Assembly (NCBI RefSeq): GCF_036884655.1
Contig: NC_088342.1
Location: 32,649,001 to 32,713,000 of the forward strand
DNA from: Musa acuminata AAA Group
Taxonomy: Eukaryota > Streptophyta > Magnoliopsida > Zingiberales > Musaceae
Direction of reading: 5' to 3'
Length of the DNA stretch: 64,000 bases
The position numbers were made by a program, and so were the translations under genes. The notes under the pieces are model-generated. The model was not told the DNA's origin. It searched no databases and saw nothing but the letters and a program-made list of their open reading frames with translations. Shown piece by piece: positions 32,801 through 44,629 of this stretch. Positions within the stretch are counted from its first letter, which is position 1. The number at the start of each line of letters is the position of its first letter.

Positions 32801-35800
32801 GTATGGCCTTAAACAAACTTTCAAACAATGATATATAAAATTTCATGATACCATTACTTCTTTCGAGTTTAAGAAAAATGTTATTGATCAGTGTATATAT
32901 CTAGAGGCCAATGGGAGCAAATTTATTATATTGGTCTTATATGTGGATGATATTTTGCTTGCCAACAGTGAGCTTAGATTATTACACGAAACTATGAAAT
33001 TTTTTATTAAGAATTTTAAGATGGTTGATATAAATGAGACAGCTTATGTTATTGGCATTGATATATCCATGGATAAATTTCAAATATTGCAAGGACTGCC
33101 TCAAAAAGGATATATTGAGCGAGTCTCCAAGAGATTTAGTATGCTGTTTTGTTCACCTAATGATATACCTATTATTAAAGGTAAAAAATTCAGTCAAAGC
33201 TAGTGTCCTAAAAATGACTTAGAAAGTAATCAAGTGAAAGATATTCTTTATGCATCCGTAGTTAAAAGTTTATTATAGCTTAAACTAGTACGAGACAAGA
33301 TATCAATCTTATAGTTGAAATGTTGGGCAGACACCAAAGCAACCAGGAATAGAATATTGGAAAACTGTTAAGTAAGTTATAAGATATTTGTAGGAGATAA
33401 AAAATCATATGCTCATATACAAAAGATCAAATTAGCTTAAAGTGATGGGATATTCAGATATTGCTTTTGCAAATTGCCTTAATAGTAGGAAGTCCACTTA
33501 AGAATTCATATTTATATTAGTTAGAGAGGCAATTTCTTCGAAAAGTATAAAACATTCACTTATTGCATCATCAACAATGAAAGTTGAATTTGAAGCCACA
33601 AATTAGACTTTATGGTTGCGAAATTTCATCTTAGGACTTAAGAGTAGTCGATTTAATTGTTAAGCCACTGAAGATATTTTATGATAACATCGTAACAGTT
33701 TTCTTCTCTAGCAATGACAAGTACTCTACTTGGTGGTTGAAGAAAGTATTCAGAAACAATAAGTGTCAATTGAGAACCTAAGTACCACCTTGATGATAGC
33801 TGATCCATTACTAAAGTTTTATAGCCTAAAGTGCCTAAAGAATATTTTCTTAAAATGAGGCTTATAAGCAAGCTATAAAAGATATGGTGATACAAGTTTA
33901 CGTAGAAATTATTATTGATATTTTTTTTTCTTAATTAAAGTTATTCATTTCTACTATCATGTTTACATTTATATTTATACATATTATAGTTGAATATGAT
34001 AGTAGGATTGTCTTAACAAGGCAAATTATAGGGGTTGTTATAGATTATATTAAGAAAGACTAACAATATTATGATACATAATAATGATAACAGGTTTACA
34101 GTAAATCTTCTCTAGAATAACTAGAGGATCATAATAACATCAAGAACATAGATCTTGGCTCTAGCATATCATCATAGGATGTATCTCCTCAAAAGAGAAT
34201 TCTAGGTCTCACAAAATGGGTATAGCAGGAAAGTACCTTAGAGAGGGTAAACTGTAGATCAACACCGTTAGGGTTGTAGAGTTTGTTGCAAAGATTCTCC
34301 ACATAAAATTTGGGCCAAAACTGACAATATTTGGCCACCAATCGTCAAGCAAAAAACTCAGAAACCTAATCTTTCTCTCTCTCTCTCTCTCTCTTCTTTT
34401 CTCTCTCTCTTGCCGTGTGCTGCCATCGTTCACTGCACACGTTTTCTACGCACACTCGCTGCTCTCTCTAATTTTTTGCCCTCACCTTTTGCTCTCTTAA
34501 TTATTGATTTGGGCTTATGGCCCAAATTGTCTAAGCCCACATATAGGCTGGACCCAACAATTCTCCCCCTCCAGCTCATGGTGGGCTGTACTAAGCCCGC
34601 TCTTCGCCTACATGCTTCAAGCTTCTCCTTAGGCAAAGACTTTGTCAACATATCTGATCTATTATCATTAGTATGCACTTTTTCCAAATTATAATTCTTT
34701 CATCTCAAGCACATCACGAATCCAGTGATATCTCACATCAATATGCTTGGATCTAGAATGGTATGTTGAATTATTGGAGAGGTGAATGGCACTCTGACTA
34801 TCGCAGTAAACAGTATTATAACCTTCCTGTTTCAAGTCCAATTCCTATAGAAACTTTTTCATCCATAAAGCTTCCTTGTAGGCTTCAGTAATTGCTATGT
34901 ATTCTGCTTCTGCGGTTGATAGAGCAATACAATTCTGTAACTTTGATTGCCAAGAGACCGCTCCCCCTGTAAATGTCATCAAGAACCCTGAAGTAGACTT
35001 CCTGGAATCAGTATCACCTGCTATGTCTGCATCTGTGTATCCTTCTAACACAGGTTCATCACTGCCAAAACATAAACATAACTTGGAAGTACCTCTTAGA
35101 TATCTTAATATCCATTTCACTGCTGCCCAATGTTCCATTCTAGGATTAGAGAGAAATCGACTGACTACTCCAACTGCATGAGCTATATCTGGCCTAGTAT
35201 AAACCATAGCATACATCAAACTACCTACTGCAGATGAGTAAGGCACTCTGGACATTTCTTCTTTTCTTTCTCACTTGTAAGACATTGTTTCGAACTAAGC
35301 TTGAAATGACCTGCAAGTGGAGAACAAACTACTTTGGCTTTACTCATGTTGAATCTTTCAAGAACCTTTTCAATGTAAGTCTCTTGAGATAGTCAAATCT
35401 TCCTTTTCTTCCTATCACGAAGAATCTTCATGCTAAGTATTTGTTTCATCGTTCCCAAGTCTTTCACGACAAAAGACTTAGCTCTCTTTTAAGCTTTTCA
35501 ATTTTTCCAACATCATGACCAACAATCAGCATATCATCAACATATAGCAGTAAAATAATAAAATTGTCATCTAAAAATTTCTTCATAAACACACAATGAT
35601 CAGATGTGGTTCTATTATAACCTTGGCTCATCATAAAGGAATCAAACTTTTTGTACCATTGTCTAGGTGCCTGTTTGAGTCCATATAAGCTTTTCCTAAG
35701 CTTACACACCATATTTTCTTTTCCCTTGACTTTGAAACCTTCTGGTTGCTCCATGTAAATTTCTTCTTCTAAGTCACTATGAAGAAATGTTGTTTTCACA

Positions 35801-38800
35801 TCAAGTTGCTCAACTTCTAAATATAAGCGGGCAGCTAAACCAAGAACAACTCGGATAGAGGACATTTTCACAACTGGAGAAAATATTTCTTCAAAGTCAA
35901 TACCTTTCTTCTGACTGAATCCTTTCACAACTAGTCGTGCCTTATATCTTTGTTGTGAGCTATTATTTCAAGTCTTCAATTTATAAACCCACTTATTCTT
36001 GAGAGCTTTCTTCTCTTTCGGCAATTTTACCAAGTCATAGGTATGGTTCTCAAGCAAGGATCTCATCTCTTCTTGCATGGCTTTAACCCACGCATTCTTA
36101 TTCTTATGTAGAATAGCTTCTTGGTAAGTTTCTGGCTCTCCCCCGTCAGTAAGCATAGCATACTCATGTGGAGGATATCTAGTAGATGGTTGTCGCTCTT
36201 TAGTGGATCTTCTCAATGAAATCTCAACTGGTGGTGGAGGTGCTTGTTCAGTTGGTTCAGCATCATCAACTGTAGGTGTATCATTACTGGTATTCTCACC
36301 ACAATCTTCTTGTTCATCTCCCCCATGATCATCATGATCTACAGGTGAAGGAACTGGACCCAAACTCCAAGGAATATAAACAGAGGTTTCTGGCTTCTCA
36401 ATATTATCATCATCATCAAACAATTGGTCTTCAAGAAATACAACATCTCTGCTTCTAATAATCTTCTTGTTCACTAGATCCCATAATCTATACCAAAACT
36501 CTTCATGACCATATCCCAAAAAGATACATGCTTTTGCTTTACTATCAAGCTTGGACCTCTCATCTTTGGGAATATGAACAAATGCTTTACACCCAAAGAC
36601 TCTCAAATGATTATAAGATATATCTTTTCCTCTCCATATTCTCTCTGGAACATCACCTTTCAGAGGAACTGATGGAGAAAGATTTATCAGGTCAACTGTA
36701 GTTCTCATAGCCTCCCCCCAAAATGACTTTGGTAACTTGGCGTGGGAAAGCATACACCTAATCCTTTCTTCAATGGTTCTGTTCATCCTTTCTGCCACAC
36801 CGTTCTGTTGAGGAGTTTTAGGAACTGTTTTCTCAAGCCTGATACCATGGAACCTGCAATAATTCTCAAAATGACCCCTGTACTCGCCACCATTATATGA
36901 TCGAATACACTTTAGTTTTCTACCAGTTTCTCTTTTAACACTAACATGAAACTCCTTGAAAACATTGAGTACTTGGTCTTTAGATTTCAAAGCAAAAGCC
37001 CACACTTTTCTAGAATGGTCATCAATAAAAGTAACAAAATAATGAGCACATCCAAGAGTCTAGTTTGCATAGTACAAACATCAATATAAACTAAATCAAT
37101 AACATCTGATCTTCTAGATGATGGATATGTATGAAATGCAACTCTATGTGTTTTTCTAGCTAAGCAATGATCACAAGATTTAAGAGATGTACCTTGCAAC
37201 TCTGGTAAGAACTGCTTTCTAGCAAGAGTTTAAAGTCCCTTCTCGCTGATATGTCCAAGTCTCTTATGCCAAAGATCTATACTTTCATCTTTTTGAACTG
37301 TATTAATCTCTCATTTGTGTAGCTTAGCTTTCATGACATAAAAAGAGTTAAGTTTCTTTCCTCTTGCCACAATTAGAGAACCTTTAGTGAGTTTCGATTT
37401 GCTTTCACCAAAATAGTGTGCAAAGCCCTCATCATCAAGTCTACCTGTAGATATCAAGTTAAGACGAATATCTGGAACATGTCTTACATCTTTGAGTATC
37501 AATTTGCTGTCAATATTGATCTCCAAGCAAATATCTCCAATACCCACAATCTTATATGTACCATCTTATCATGTGCTGCCACCGTTCATTGCACGCGTTT
37601 TCTGCGCACGCTCGCTGCTCTCTCTAATTTTCTGCCCTCACCTTTTGCCCTTTCTCTCTTAATTATTGATTTGGGCTTATGGCCCAAATTGTCTAAAAGC
37701 CCACATATGGGCTGGACCCAACACTTATAGTGGTCCTGTTAAGGATAGAAAAGAGGAGAAGACGAATCTAGTTATCCTTGTAGATTGGCATCACTGCAGC
37801 TTTCGGATTCGACAACAATGCATTTGTAGATTAGATAAAGTTTTTTAAAATGGCATCGAAAGGTACGCAATCCTGATCTTAATCTATCTTTATTTGCTTT
37901 CAATTCTAGCATTAAGTTTTTCCATATAATAGTAACATATTTTCAGTTTTTATGCTTACAGTATTTACATGTTGATTGTTGATTGTTGATTGTTGATAGT
38001 TGAAATCAAGAAAAACATGCAAATTGTTTTTTGGTAAAGACTCACAACTTTGGGATATTATCGTTCAAGCACAATCAAACTCAGGATTCAACAATCTTAA
38101 ATGCAATAAGACAGCAACTAAATTTTCAAGAGACTAGGACTCAAAGCGAGCATGTAAACAAGAATATAAATGTATTTTTTATCAATCAGAAAAAAGAAAG
38201 AAAGTGAATTGTATATTTATTTTTGACTTAACACATCAAAACCAGACAGAACAAGAAAACCCACTAAAATAGCTTGACAAGAGTGCTTTTTTGTTTTTTA
38301 AAAAAATTGCTTTATCAATCATATTCTAAGTAATAAATGATAAAAAAATTGCTTCACCTAAAATGTCCAGAGATGTTAGTCGCTAATAGTGATTCTTCAA
38401 ATACAGCTTTTTCTTGTCTTATTTGTTCTTAGTTACGTTCTGAGTGTTGTGAAACCTTCAGAAGAAAGATACACATGGTACCTGATCTTCAAGGAATAGT
38501 CTTGGTGGAGTACACCATGCCCCTCGATGAAATGCATTGAAAGAACTGGTGCTGCTTATTCCGGTGAAGGAACTCACTTGAGACATTTGTGGACTTTGTT
38601 GTTCATCAACAGCATGTTGTTCCTGCTCCTGCTCCCTCAAAGCTATGATGTAATCATACGTACTGATTCCCTGTGACCACATCCTTGCAAATATTAATTA
38701 ATATAACGTAGCCTAAATTGATGACTTTGCAATCAACTACTCTTTCTATCATATTCTATATTAGTATATTAAAGATATATTATATTTTGATCACAAATTG

Positions 38801-41800
38801 TAACAAAGTCAGTTGTGTATTAGATATGAATAGAGCATTGTTAACATGGATGCATCTTAGATGTCAAAACAAAAAAAATGGCATCTTCCTAAAAGCAGTT
38901 GAACTATTTTGCTAATAGCAGAAAGAGAGTTTCAGCAATAATTTACCTTTTTTATCAGAAGTATGTGGAAGAAGAAAAGTTGTGCGACTGGTAGAGTGGC
39001 AACCATGGCTAAGAAGGTACAGGAAGCCTGCAAATGTAGAGCCACAGTGTCAGATAATTAGGGGAGGTATTAAAGAGTCATTTTCATCACTATCTGTGGG
39101 TACATTTATTAAACTCCTACTTCAATAACTCACCACCACCACGATAAATGGTATTAAAGAGAAGCTGCTTCCCAACTTTGAGATGATTTCTGCAGAGAAC
39201 CGCTTTCGTTCAAGAGAACAGAGTATTAACACGAGGATCCCAATCAACCACTGCAGAATAAGCTGGCCCAAGGTGCACAAAGCATGGAGACCTGACAATA
39301 GTCAATCAGAATGAAGAGGACCCAACAAAATGCATGCTATCAGGTCCATGGTTCAGTCTGCAGTTAGTGTCTTCTTAGTAGGCACACTAATAGGACTATC
39401 ACGTCTGCAGGCATATGATGATGCTCCTTACAAATGTAACCACCTTAGCAAATAAAAGTACTTGCACTTACCAAGAGAAGAGAAGATGCCATGAGGATGA
39501 AGAACCTTTTATAGTTTTTTCTTCCTATACAGTTGTTGATCCACTATAAAATAAAGGCAAGATATTAAGAATTGGATATCATCCTCAGAAAGAGAAGCAA
39601 GAACTTAGAGGTGTGAACATTCTCACCCTACAATGATGATCGAATCCGTCCACACATTTGTCACAAACTCTACAATGCTTACTATACTTCAACACCTGCA
39701 GAACGAGTGGCCCAAGTTATATATAAGAGAGAAGAACAAAACTAATAGAAAGTACATTAGATTATTGTTTTCCTTGAAAAGGTATGTATGAATTCCTAGA
39801 AAAATATCTTTTCGGTCTTATCTTTATATCCACAACTTAAATGTGATTAGTTAAATGCTGCGATGAACAGCCAGAAAAAAATATGCAACTAATCATCTTT
39901 TATCCAAATAGTGAACAATTTTTAATTATTACACATTTTTTGTTTCATGCATGTTCCTAATGCCAACAGGAAAATGTGAAGCAATGTAATCAGTAAAGGG
40001 CTTGCCACCTCACAGTAAATTGCAAAGGATGTGGGTGAAAGCTTAGAAAAAAAAGTCAATGAATAGACTGGACACAAAATTTCAAGTACACATACTTGCA
40101 ACATTAACAATTCAAATCTTAGAGATAACTAAATGCTTTCCTGTCGCCAAAAGTGAGCACTTGAGTCAATGATAGCTGACTGCATAGAACACAGCACATA
40201 GTTCACCCTTTTCTCAACTTAGATTAACACTAAAACCTCCGGGTAAAACAAAATAATGTTTGGTGCTGCCAAGTGCCAACTATAGACGCAATGAAAAGAG
40301 GACCCTGGGGGCATAGACAAAACCCACCATTGAGAGAATAACAAAATTGGAAAACAGAATTGAAATATCCTTTATTCAGTTGTTTCCAGCATTACTTAGC
40401 TCATCGATAGAAAAGGGATGAACCACAATTCAAAATATAATTTCTCATAATACCTATGGAAAACATATGTTTTTCCTAATAGTAAGTCACACATGATGAA
40501 ACGGCCAAAGGTGCACATTACTTAAGAGTTAAAGGCACCTTCTATATAGCACATGATCAAGGCATAATTAGAAAAACATATCTGACTCAGTTTGTGACTA
40601 TGTCCTAGAGCATAAGTAGATTATATCCACCTTTTTCAATTCAAGGAAATATCCAATATAAAATATTCCAGGAAAAATTACAAATCAAATTAGTTGATTT
40701 TGAAGCAGCATGACTTCAGGAGAAGGTCCAAGGAGTAAAATGCAACATGATTGATGACAAAGAACCTATATGGTGAACTAATATAGTATGTTATTATTTT
40801 TTGGTATGTTTTTAGTTTTTGCCATACCTCAACATCACACAGACTGCAGTAAAACATGCCTTCCTCACTCAGTTGCTGTTCAGAAGACTGCTCATGTGAA
40901 TGACACCAATTACACATAAAAGACATTCCACAACAGCTCAAAAATGCTGCCATCCAAGTCATAGTGTAGCCAGGCAATCTCTCACTTTCAGAATGCAATT
41001 CATCCCTAGTGGCATCCGAGTTGATGTTCCCATCAAGTTGCATTTCGGCAGTTGTTTCAATGTTTAGTTCCTTTGTTGAGCCTTCTTGCTTAGATACCTC
41101 GGCAAGATTCTGTTCTCTGTGATCCTCTACTTTAAGATGCTTCTTGGATTTGAAAATACCAGGGTCACCAGGATCTGTTGCTGCACAGCACACGTATAAG
41201 CAAAAGACGCACATAACCTGACAAGACACACGAAAGACATTAGACTCTGCATGTTGCCACCTGCATCTCTTTTGCAGTGAGATCTTGAAAAAAGAAATAC
41301 GAAGTTAAATACTTCTCAAATTGTGTATGTGCATCATTTCTTGAATAGAACAGTTGTGGTCTAGCAGAATATTCACAATTTAAAAATGTGCGCTTATCAT
41401 TTTTACACATCATAGATAATGACTTTTTCAAAGTATATATGTTGTCTGTGGAAGGGTATGAAACAGTATTTAATCAGAAATTTTCTTACTTTGCTAGAAA
41501 TAGCACACAAGTTTCACACCATTGAACATAATCCAAAGTGACTAAGAAATGAAACCAATTCACATCAATCTATCTTGTTGATAGCAGGGATTCTAGAGCA
41601 TATGCAGTAAGTGCAAATGCCGCACATGCTATCATATATATTCTCTTCAAATTTATTGTCTGTTTACTTGATGCCTTATGCAATTTTAGGTGCATCCTTC
41701 AAAGCTATCCAGAATGAACAGATCAAGTACATTTGTCTTTTAAATGCTTGATCTGCACAGCACAAGAGGGAAGCAAGAATGAGAGTGTTGATGGACCTGG

Positions 41801-43071
41801 CAATCAAGTTATAGGAAACTTGAAGATTTTTTTCACAAAAGTGAAGTTTAATATATTAATATATTTAGAGGTAAGGAAACTTTATGGCTGCATAATTGAC
41901 CCTCCCTAGATCCCGCATTAGTAGGAGCCTTGTGCATTAGGTATGCCCTTCTAATAGATGTTTAGTTCATGAGATCCAAAATTCTTCCATACACCATAAT
42001 CTTCCTTTAGCAGCTTGATTACTCTGCTTGATCCTACCTTGCAAAGACAGGATGCAAAAACGGCATCATGCTAGACAACATATATTCTGTGCCTTCATTG
42101 ATGATCTTACCATTATAGTCATGGTTCTTCCTGTCAAATCAATGGTTCTAGAGTCTAAAATGACCTCTCGTATTAGTCAAAGTGCATATATATGTAAGTT
42201 GGAGAATTAATCAGCTAGGGTATATACATTTACTCATTTACTGGTTATCAGAAACTTCCCTGACATTTATGACATGAATCATGGATACCTATCCCAGTAA
42301 TTTTTATAAACTTGGAAAGACATTATCAGTTTTTTATCACTAGAGTAAGACCCATTTTATTGGAACAGTTACACAGATCTTTCCCTGTCGCTCAACCCTA
42401 ATCAGTTAAAAACACTAGAGCAATTTAACAATCAATGCAAGTTGCAATGGTACATTGAAATTGTAGTTTAGAGAAGAATCTAAAGGATATCCACTTGTTT
42501 TTATTTTCCTAATCAGGTATTGAATGCTTTTGAAAAATGAATGGACATTGCAGAATCCAGGATTGCAGATGCATTTCAAACGTTTATGAAGAAACTTAGA
42601 AGAGGCAAAACAAATATTAAACAAATAAGACCGACATTGTGCTAAAAGTAATTGGAATGATACAAATCTGATGGAAATAACAAGCCACCAAGAACTGGAC
42701 AGAGAAATGCACAAGATGAGACATTTATAAAAGAGAATTGAAAATCACAGGAGGAAACAATTCAGAATGGTGTTACCGAAATGGATTACCAGGGGAGTGT
42801 AAAGCCCCATTATCACATACTGAAACAGCTTCTTTCCAACAAATGGGACGAAGAACACATAGAAAGCAAACCCCAGTGCAAGAAAAACGGCTATTGCTAC
42901 CACCTGCCCTCAGTAAAGCAAAAAAAAATAAGGATCGGTTGGGCACCTTTTAAACATAAGCAAAAGAAGTCTAGCCAAACCCATAGAAGCAAAGGAAGAA
43001 GTAAAGAAGAAAAAAATAAAGGAAGATACCTGAAGAGGATGGTAAGGAAGCTGCCACCCATGCTTCCTCAT
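23029..43071 (-). CDS. PAT: DHHC protein S-acyltransferase (PAT19-22 type), nine exons
   Basis: Minus-strand coding exons: 43071-43030, 42903-42790, 41217-40828, 39695-39627, 39543-39472, 39262-39134, 39027-38947, 38670-38482, 23811-23029. All introns are GT-AG and phase 0, without stops, encoding about 622 residues. The start [14 protein letters not shown] is typical of this plant family. Predicted membrane spans lie at about 15-35, 44-64, 222-245 and 262-297. A DPG motif is at 67-69 and repeated. A cysteine-rich domain runs from C176, with the catalytic DHHC at 201-204, then [15 protein letters not shown] at 302-305 is in the TTxE position. A long Ser-rich cytosolic tail (363-622) contains [14 protein letters not shown] and [17 protein letters not shown]. 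It transfers palmitate to protein cysteines at membranes. The last intron is about 14.7 kb of retrotransposons. Confidence 0.95.
24092..26099 (+). mobile_element. Deleted Ty3/gypsy element with LTRs
   Basis: The right LTR (25684-26099, 416 bp, TGATGAAGAAC to TCTACATCA) matches a truncated left LTR beginning TGATGGAGAACC at 24092 (to about 24310). A perfect target duplication TTAGG is at 24087-24091 and 26100-26104. A purine tract GGGGGAAGAA precedes the right LTR. The internal deletion removed the end of the left LTR, gag and most of pol. Confidence 0.88.
24500..25635 (+). pseudogene. Gypsy integrase and chromodomain remnant
   Basis: Decayed integrase: [15 protein letters not shown], then a stop-rich catalytic core with [10 protein letters not shown], then the open piece 24953-25144 ([20 protein letters not shown]). 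The frame 25373-25633 ends with a chromodomain, [20 protein letters not shown]. The family differs from the chromovirus at 1186-6491. It cannot be expressed as a functional protein. Confidence 0.82.
26898..27370 (+). repeat. 5' LTR of old copia element
   Basis: Contains CCTATAAATAAACAGG (TATA-like, near 27070) and the block CACTTATAGTGGTCCT shared with 37724-37960 and, more weakly, with 51421-51813. It ends TTACA before the primer site. Confidence 0.75.
27371..28670. other. Leader-like region without recognised gene
   Basis: GC-richer stretch (27530-28130) with short overlapping open frames on the minus strand that match no family I know. AT-rich DNA with TTTTGATT-rich words follows to 28670. 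Probably untranslated leader and filler of the old copia element. Confidence 0.5.
28675..29595. mobile_element. Putative non-autonomous hAT-like element (GGCGC-rich ends)
   Basis: One end reads CAGTGATTTAAAAAGCACTA followed by GGCGCC and AGGCGCTAAGCG words (28672-28750). The other end has GAGGCGCTCGGGCCTC and CGCCCAAGCGCC (29545-29585). The middle is AT-rich, then a purine-biased imperfect AGCGRCARYGG repeat (29030-29350). This GGCGC-rich style is common in plant hAT-derived elements. I could not confirm matching terminal inverted repeats or an 8-bp duplication. Confidence 0.4.
29030..29350. repeat. Imperfect AGCGACAGTGG-type low-complexity repeat
   Basis: Short GNN-rich units (AGCGACAACG, AGTGGTAGCG, AGCAGCGGGAG) recur with a period near 9-12. 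Three overlapping minus-strand open frames here (Ser/Leu/Arg-rich) are composition artefacts. Confidence 0.8.
30090..33890 (+). pseudogene. Degenerate Ty1/copia gag-pol
   Basis: Plus strand with many stops. Gag: [20 protein letters not shown] near 30110, then [21 protein letters not shown]-like zinc knuckle is near 30730 (FFCGKKxHMKKDY). Integrase: [15 protein letters not shown] and [20 protein letters not shown] in the frame 31295-31699. Reverse transcriptase: [17 protein letters not shown] near 32685, then [20 protein letters not shown] in the frame 32931-33203 with an intact YVDD. RNase H remains lie to about 33850. It probably belongs to the LTR pair 26898-37960. Confidence 0.82.
34374..34413. 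repeat. (CT)n tract in Tork-like LTR
   Basis: Two runs of CT separated by TTCTTTT, close to the expected transcript start region of the LTR. Confidence 0.9.
34577..37570 (-). pseudogene. Tork-like copia pol: integrase, RT, RNase H
   Basis: Minus strand. The pre-integrase region (37547-37311) reads [20 protein letters not shown]. The integrase zinc region and core span 37199-35968; the 345-codon frame 35968-37005 has the catalytic-core [20 protein letters not shown] and [15 protein letters not shown] frameshift lies near 37000. The reverse transcriptase frame 35464-35928 has [20 protein letters not shown] and [13 protein letters not shown]. RNase H at 35255-34845 has [17 protein letters not shown] and [17 protein letters not shown], then [20 protein letters not shown] to 34577. 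Long open stretches show it is younger than the plus-strand copia next to it, but gag and the protease are gone. Confidence 0.9.
37724..37960 (+). repeat. 3' LTR fragment of old copia element
   Basis: Starts at CTTATAGTGGTCC, directly after the Tork-like LTR, and ends TATGCTTACA, followed by GTATT. Similar to 27154-27370 with many substitutions and small gaps. Confidence 0.75.
39627..39695 (-). CDS. PAT: PAT exon with the DHHC active site
   Basis: 23 codons: [20 protein letters not shown], then HCR. The acceptor is CAG before GTGTTG and the donor is GTGAGA after AGG. It contains three zinc-ligand cysteines/histidines of the cysteine-rich domain and the catalytic DHHC. It is too short to appear as a long open frame. 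Confidence 0.95.
40828..41217 (-). CDS. PAT: PAT exon 3 (second membrane span, loop, start of CRD)
   Basis: 130 codons between TTGTCAG and a GTATGG donor. It begins [20 protein letters not shown] (membrane span and DPG motif), has a variable acidic loop (about residues 75-140) and ends [10 protein letters not shown], the first cysteines of the zinc-binding domain. The open frame beyond it on both sides is intron. Confidence 0.94.
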
Positions 43072-43580
43072 TTTTCCAGATCCTGGTCGATGGGAGAAAT
43101 ACCAAGCTGAGAGATGGCTTAAGATTTAGATTTGAAGAAGCCAAAGTCCAACTTGAACCCACACAAGAAAGAAATAAAAAGAGAGAGAGAGATGTCCTCT
43201 TCTCCCTTAAATCTCTTTTATCAGGGGAATAACGATGGATAAAGGATGTGGCCACAGATGGAAACCATAAGCCTTCAGTATTGGAACCTCAGCATGCTAA
43301 ATAAGAAGATCAGTGATATGGGATAAGTGAAAAGGGGAAAAGAATTCTTGCTTCAGGAACCATAAATGCACTCAAGAGTTCAGACTTATGGGGGAAAGCA
43401 ATGCGCTGTTGGGCTGTTCTTGTCCTGTGAAACCTTTCCCAAGAACAAACGATCTGGCTGGTATGCTCGAGGCAAATAGCCTCAAGACAGAGACTTTCAG
43501 ATGGTGCTCCTCCAGCATCGAGGGAGAGAGAGAAAGAGAGCGAGAGAAGCGAGAGTTCAGATTGTGCTAGTTAGCCTCGT
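43072..43580 (-). promoter_or_regulatory. PAT 5' leader and proximal upstream region
   Basis: Sequence upstream of the start codon on the minus strand. It has CT/GA-rich stretches (around 43180 and 43525-43560 on the plus strand, GAGAGAGA), common in plant 5' leaders. I see no certain TATA box and cannot place the transcription start. Confidence 0.4.
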
Positions 43581-44585
43581 TTGATCTTATAATTACCAAG
43601 ATAACCTAATTGGCTCCCTACAGCCTACGGTCCCAATATGTCGCTGTTACCTTAGGCAAGAACTAGGGCTTGGGGTCAGAGATCATAGAGGAGATTGTGC
43701 TATTCTGTTGAACTTAGCCCTTGGCAATCACCGTCGGGCAAACCTATTTACCATCTCTCTCTCTCTCTCTCTCAATGGTGCTTGAATAACTCTTTTTATC
43801 TTTTAAGACGGCTGAAACAGGACACCTAGTTCGTCTATCATTTTATAGGAAGGAGTGCCTTCAGAGAAGATCGACAAAAGATGTGGACTCGATGAATAGA
43901 ACCTACTAATTGGCATCTTGTCATACGTCTGGCTGGAAAAAGAGATGGCAGAATTAATCTCCTAAAAGGCAGTTGATGTTGAATCCAAGATTTGGCCATA
44001 AACAGTGTAAGGTCAATGCCCTATAAACCAATGGCCCTAATTGTCCTTTCTCATACAGACAGCACCAAAAACCTGCAACAGTGGAAGATGAATGATACTC
44101 CGGTACTTGTCCTGTGGCACATTGTATTTAATACTAGGATGTCGTTCAATCATTTGAGAACAAATTACATAGGCAAGATTGTTTTCCCCCTAAAATAGTG
44201 GGATATGCCAGACACTCTGAGACTCCCATCTTTGCTGCAAGCTTAACATTGGAATCTCTGGATATATGTTCTGAGATCCACAGATAAGCCTTCTTAGAGA
44301 ATGTGTTAGGATGAAGAAGCTGAGTACAACAAATCTTATCTCAGTCCTAAGTTGTTTAGGACTTGAGCTGTGATTTGTGGCCATTCTTGTCGGTGCCAAT
44401 TAGACGCACCGTAAAAGATTACAAAGTTGAGTGCAACAAAAGAAACACAACTCTGGCTGCATTTTCCTTTCTGTTCTCCTTTTTCTGCCTTCTGACAAAG
44501 CTTTCCTTACGCGCCAGCAACAATGTCGTTTGACAGTTGTGCCCACAGTCCAGACTTTATGAGGTTTCTTTCTGTGAGTTGAAAC

Positions 44586-44629
<44 letters not shown>

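Larger units (their letters stand above)
34034..37723 (-). mobile_element. Tork-like copia element, minus strand, 5' part lost
   Basis: The 3' LTR ends (plus-strand view) GGACCCAACA at 34559, and the reversed purine tract ATTCTCCCCCTCC follows. The LTR's other end is uncertain, about 34034 (TGTTATAG). On the right a truncated 5' LTR (about 37571-37723) again ends GGACCCAACA and is joined directly to mid-pol. Gag, protease and the primer site are therefore deleted. It lies next to or inside the old copia LTR at 37724-37960. Confidence 0.75.
26898..37960 (+). mobile_element. Old copia-type element (LTR pair with target duplication)
   Basis: LTR 26898-27370 (473 bp, TGTGAGACTATG to TATGCTTACA) is followed by a primer-site-like ATTGGTATGAGAG. 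A second, 5'-incomplete LTR lies at 37724-37960 and ends with the same TATGCTTACA. Target duplications GTATT flank both outer ends (26893-26897 and 37961-37965). The two LTRs differ at many positions, so the element is old. Inside are a GC-rich leader, a hAT-like insertion, copia gag-pol remnants and a nested minus-strand Tork-like element. Whether the gag-pol at 30090-33880 belongs to this element or to another nested one is unresolved. Confidence 0.6.
23812..38481 (-). other. Giant last intron of PAT, filled with transposons
   Basis: The donor GTACCATG follows LEDQ at 38482 and the acceptor TTTCTCCCAG is at 23812, giving 14670 bp. The other introns of the gene are 83-1572 bp. Identified contents are a gypsy remnant (24092-26099), an old copia LTR pair (26898-37960), a hAT-like GGCGC element, copia gag-pol remains and a Tork-like element. 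The pieces 23812-24091, 26105-26892 and 37966-38481 show no recognisable element and probably represent original intron. Confidence 0.9.

Noticed and set aside
39028..39290. Alternative acceptor TTGTCAG (near 39294) for PAT exon 6
   Set aside because: It would put the exon in a different phase from exon 5 and break the reading frame. The GGCCAG acceptor at 39263-39264 gives LILQWLIG in phase 0, matching the family.
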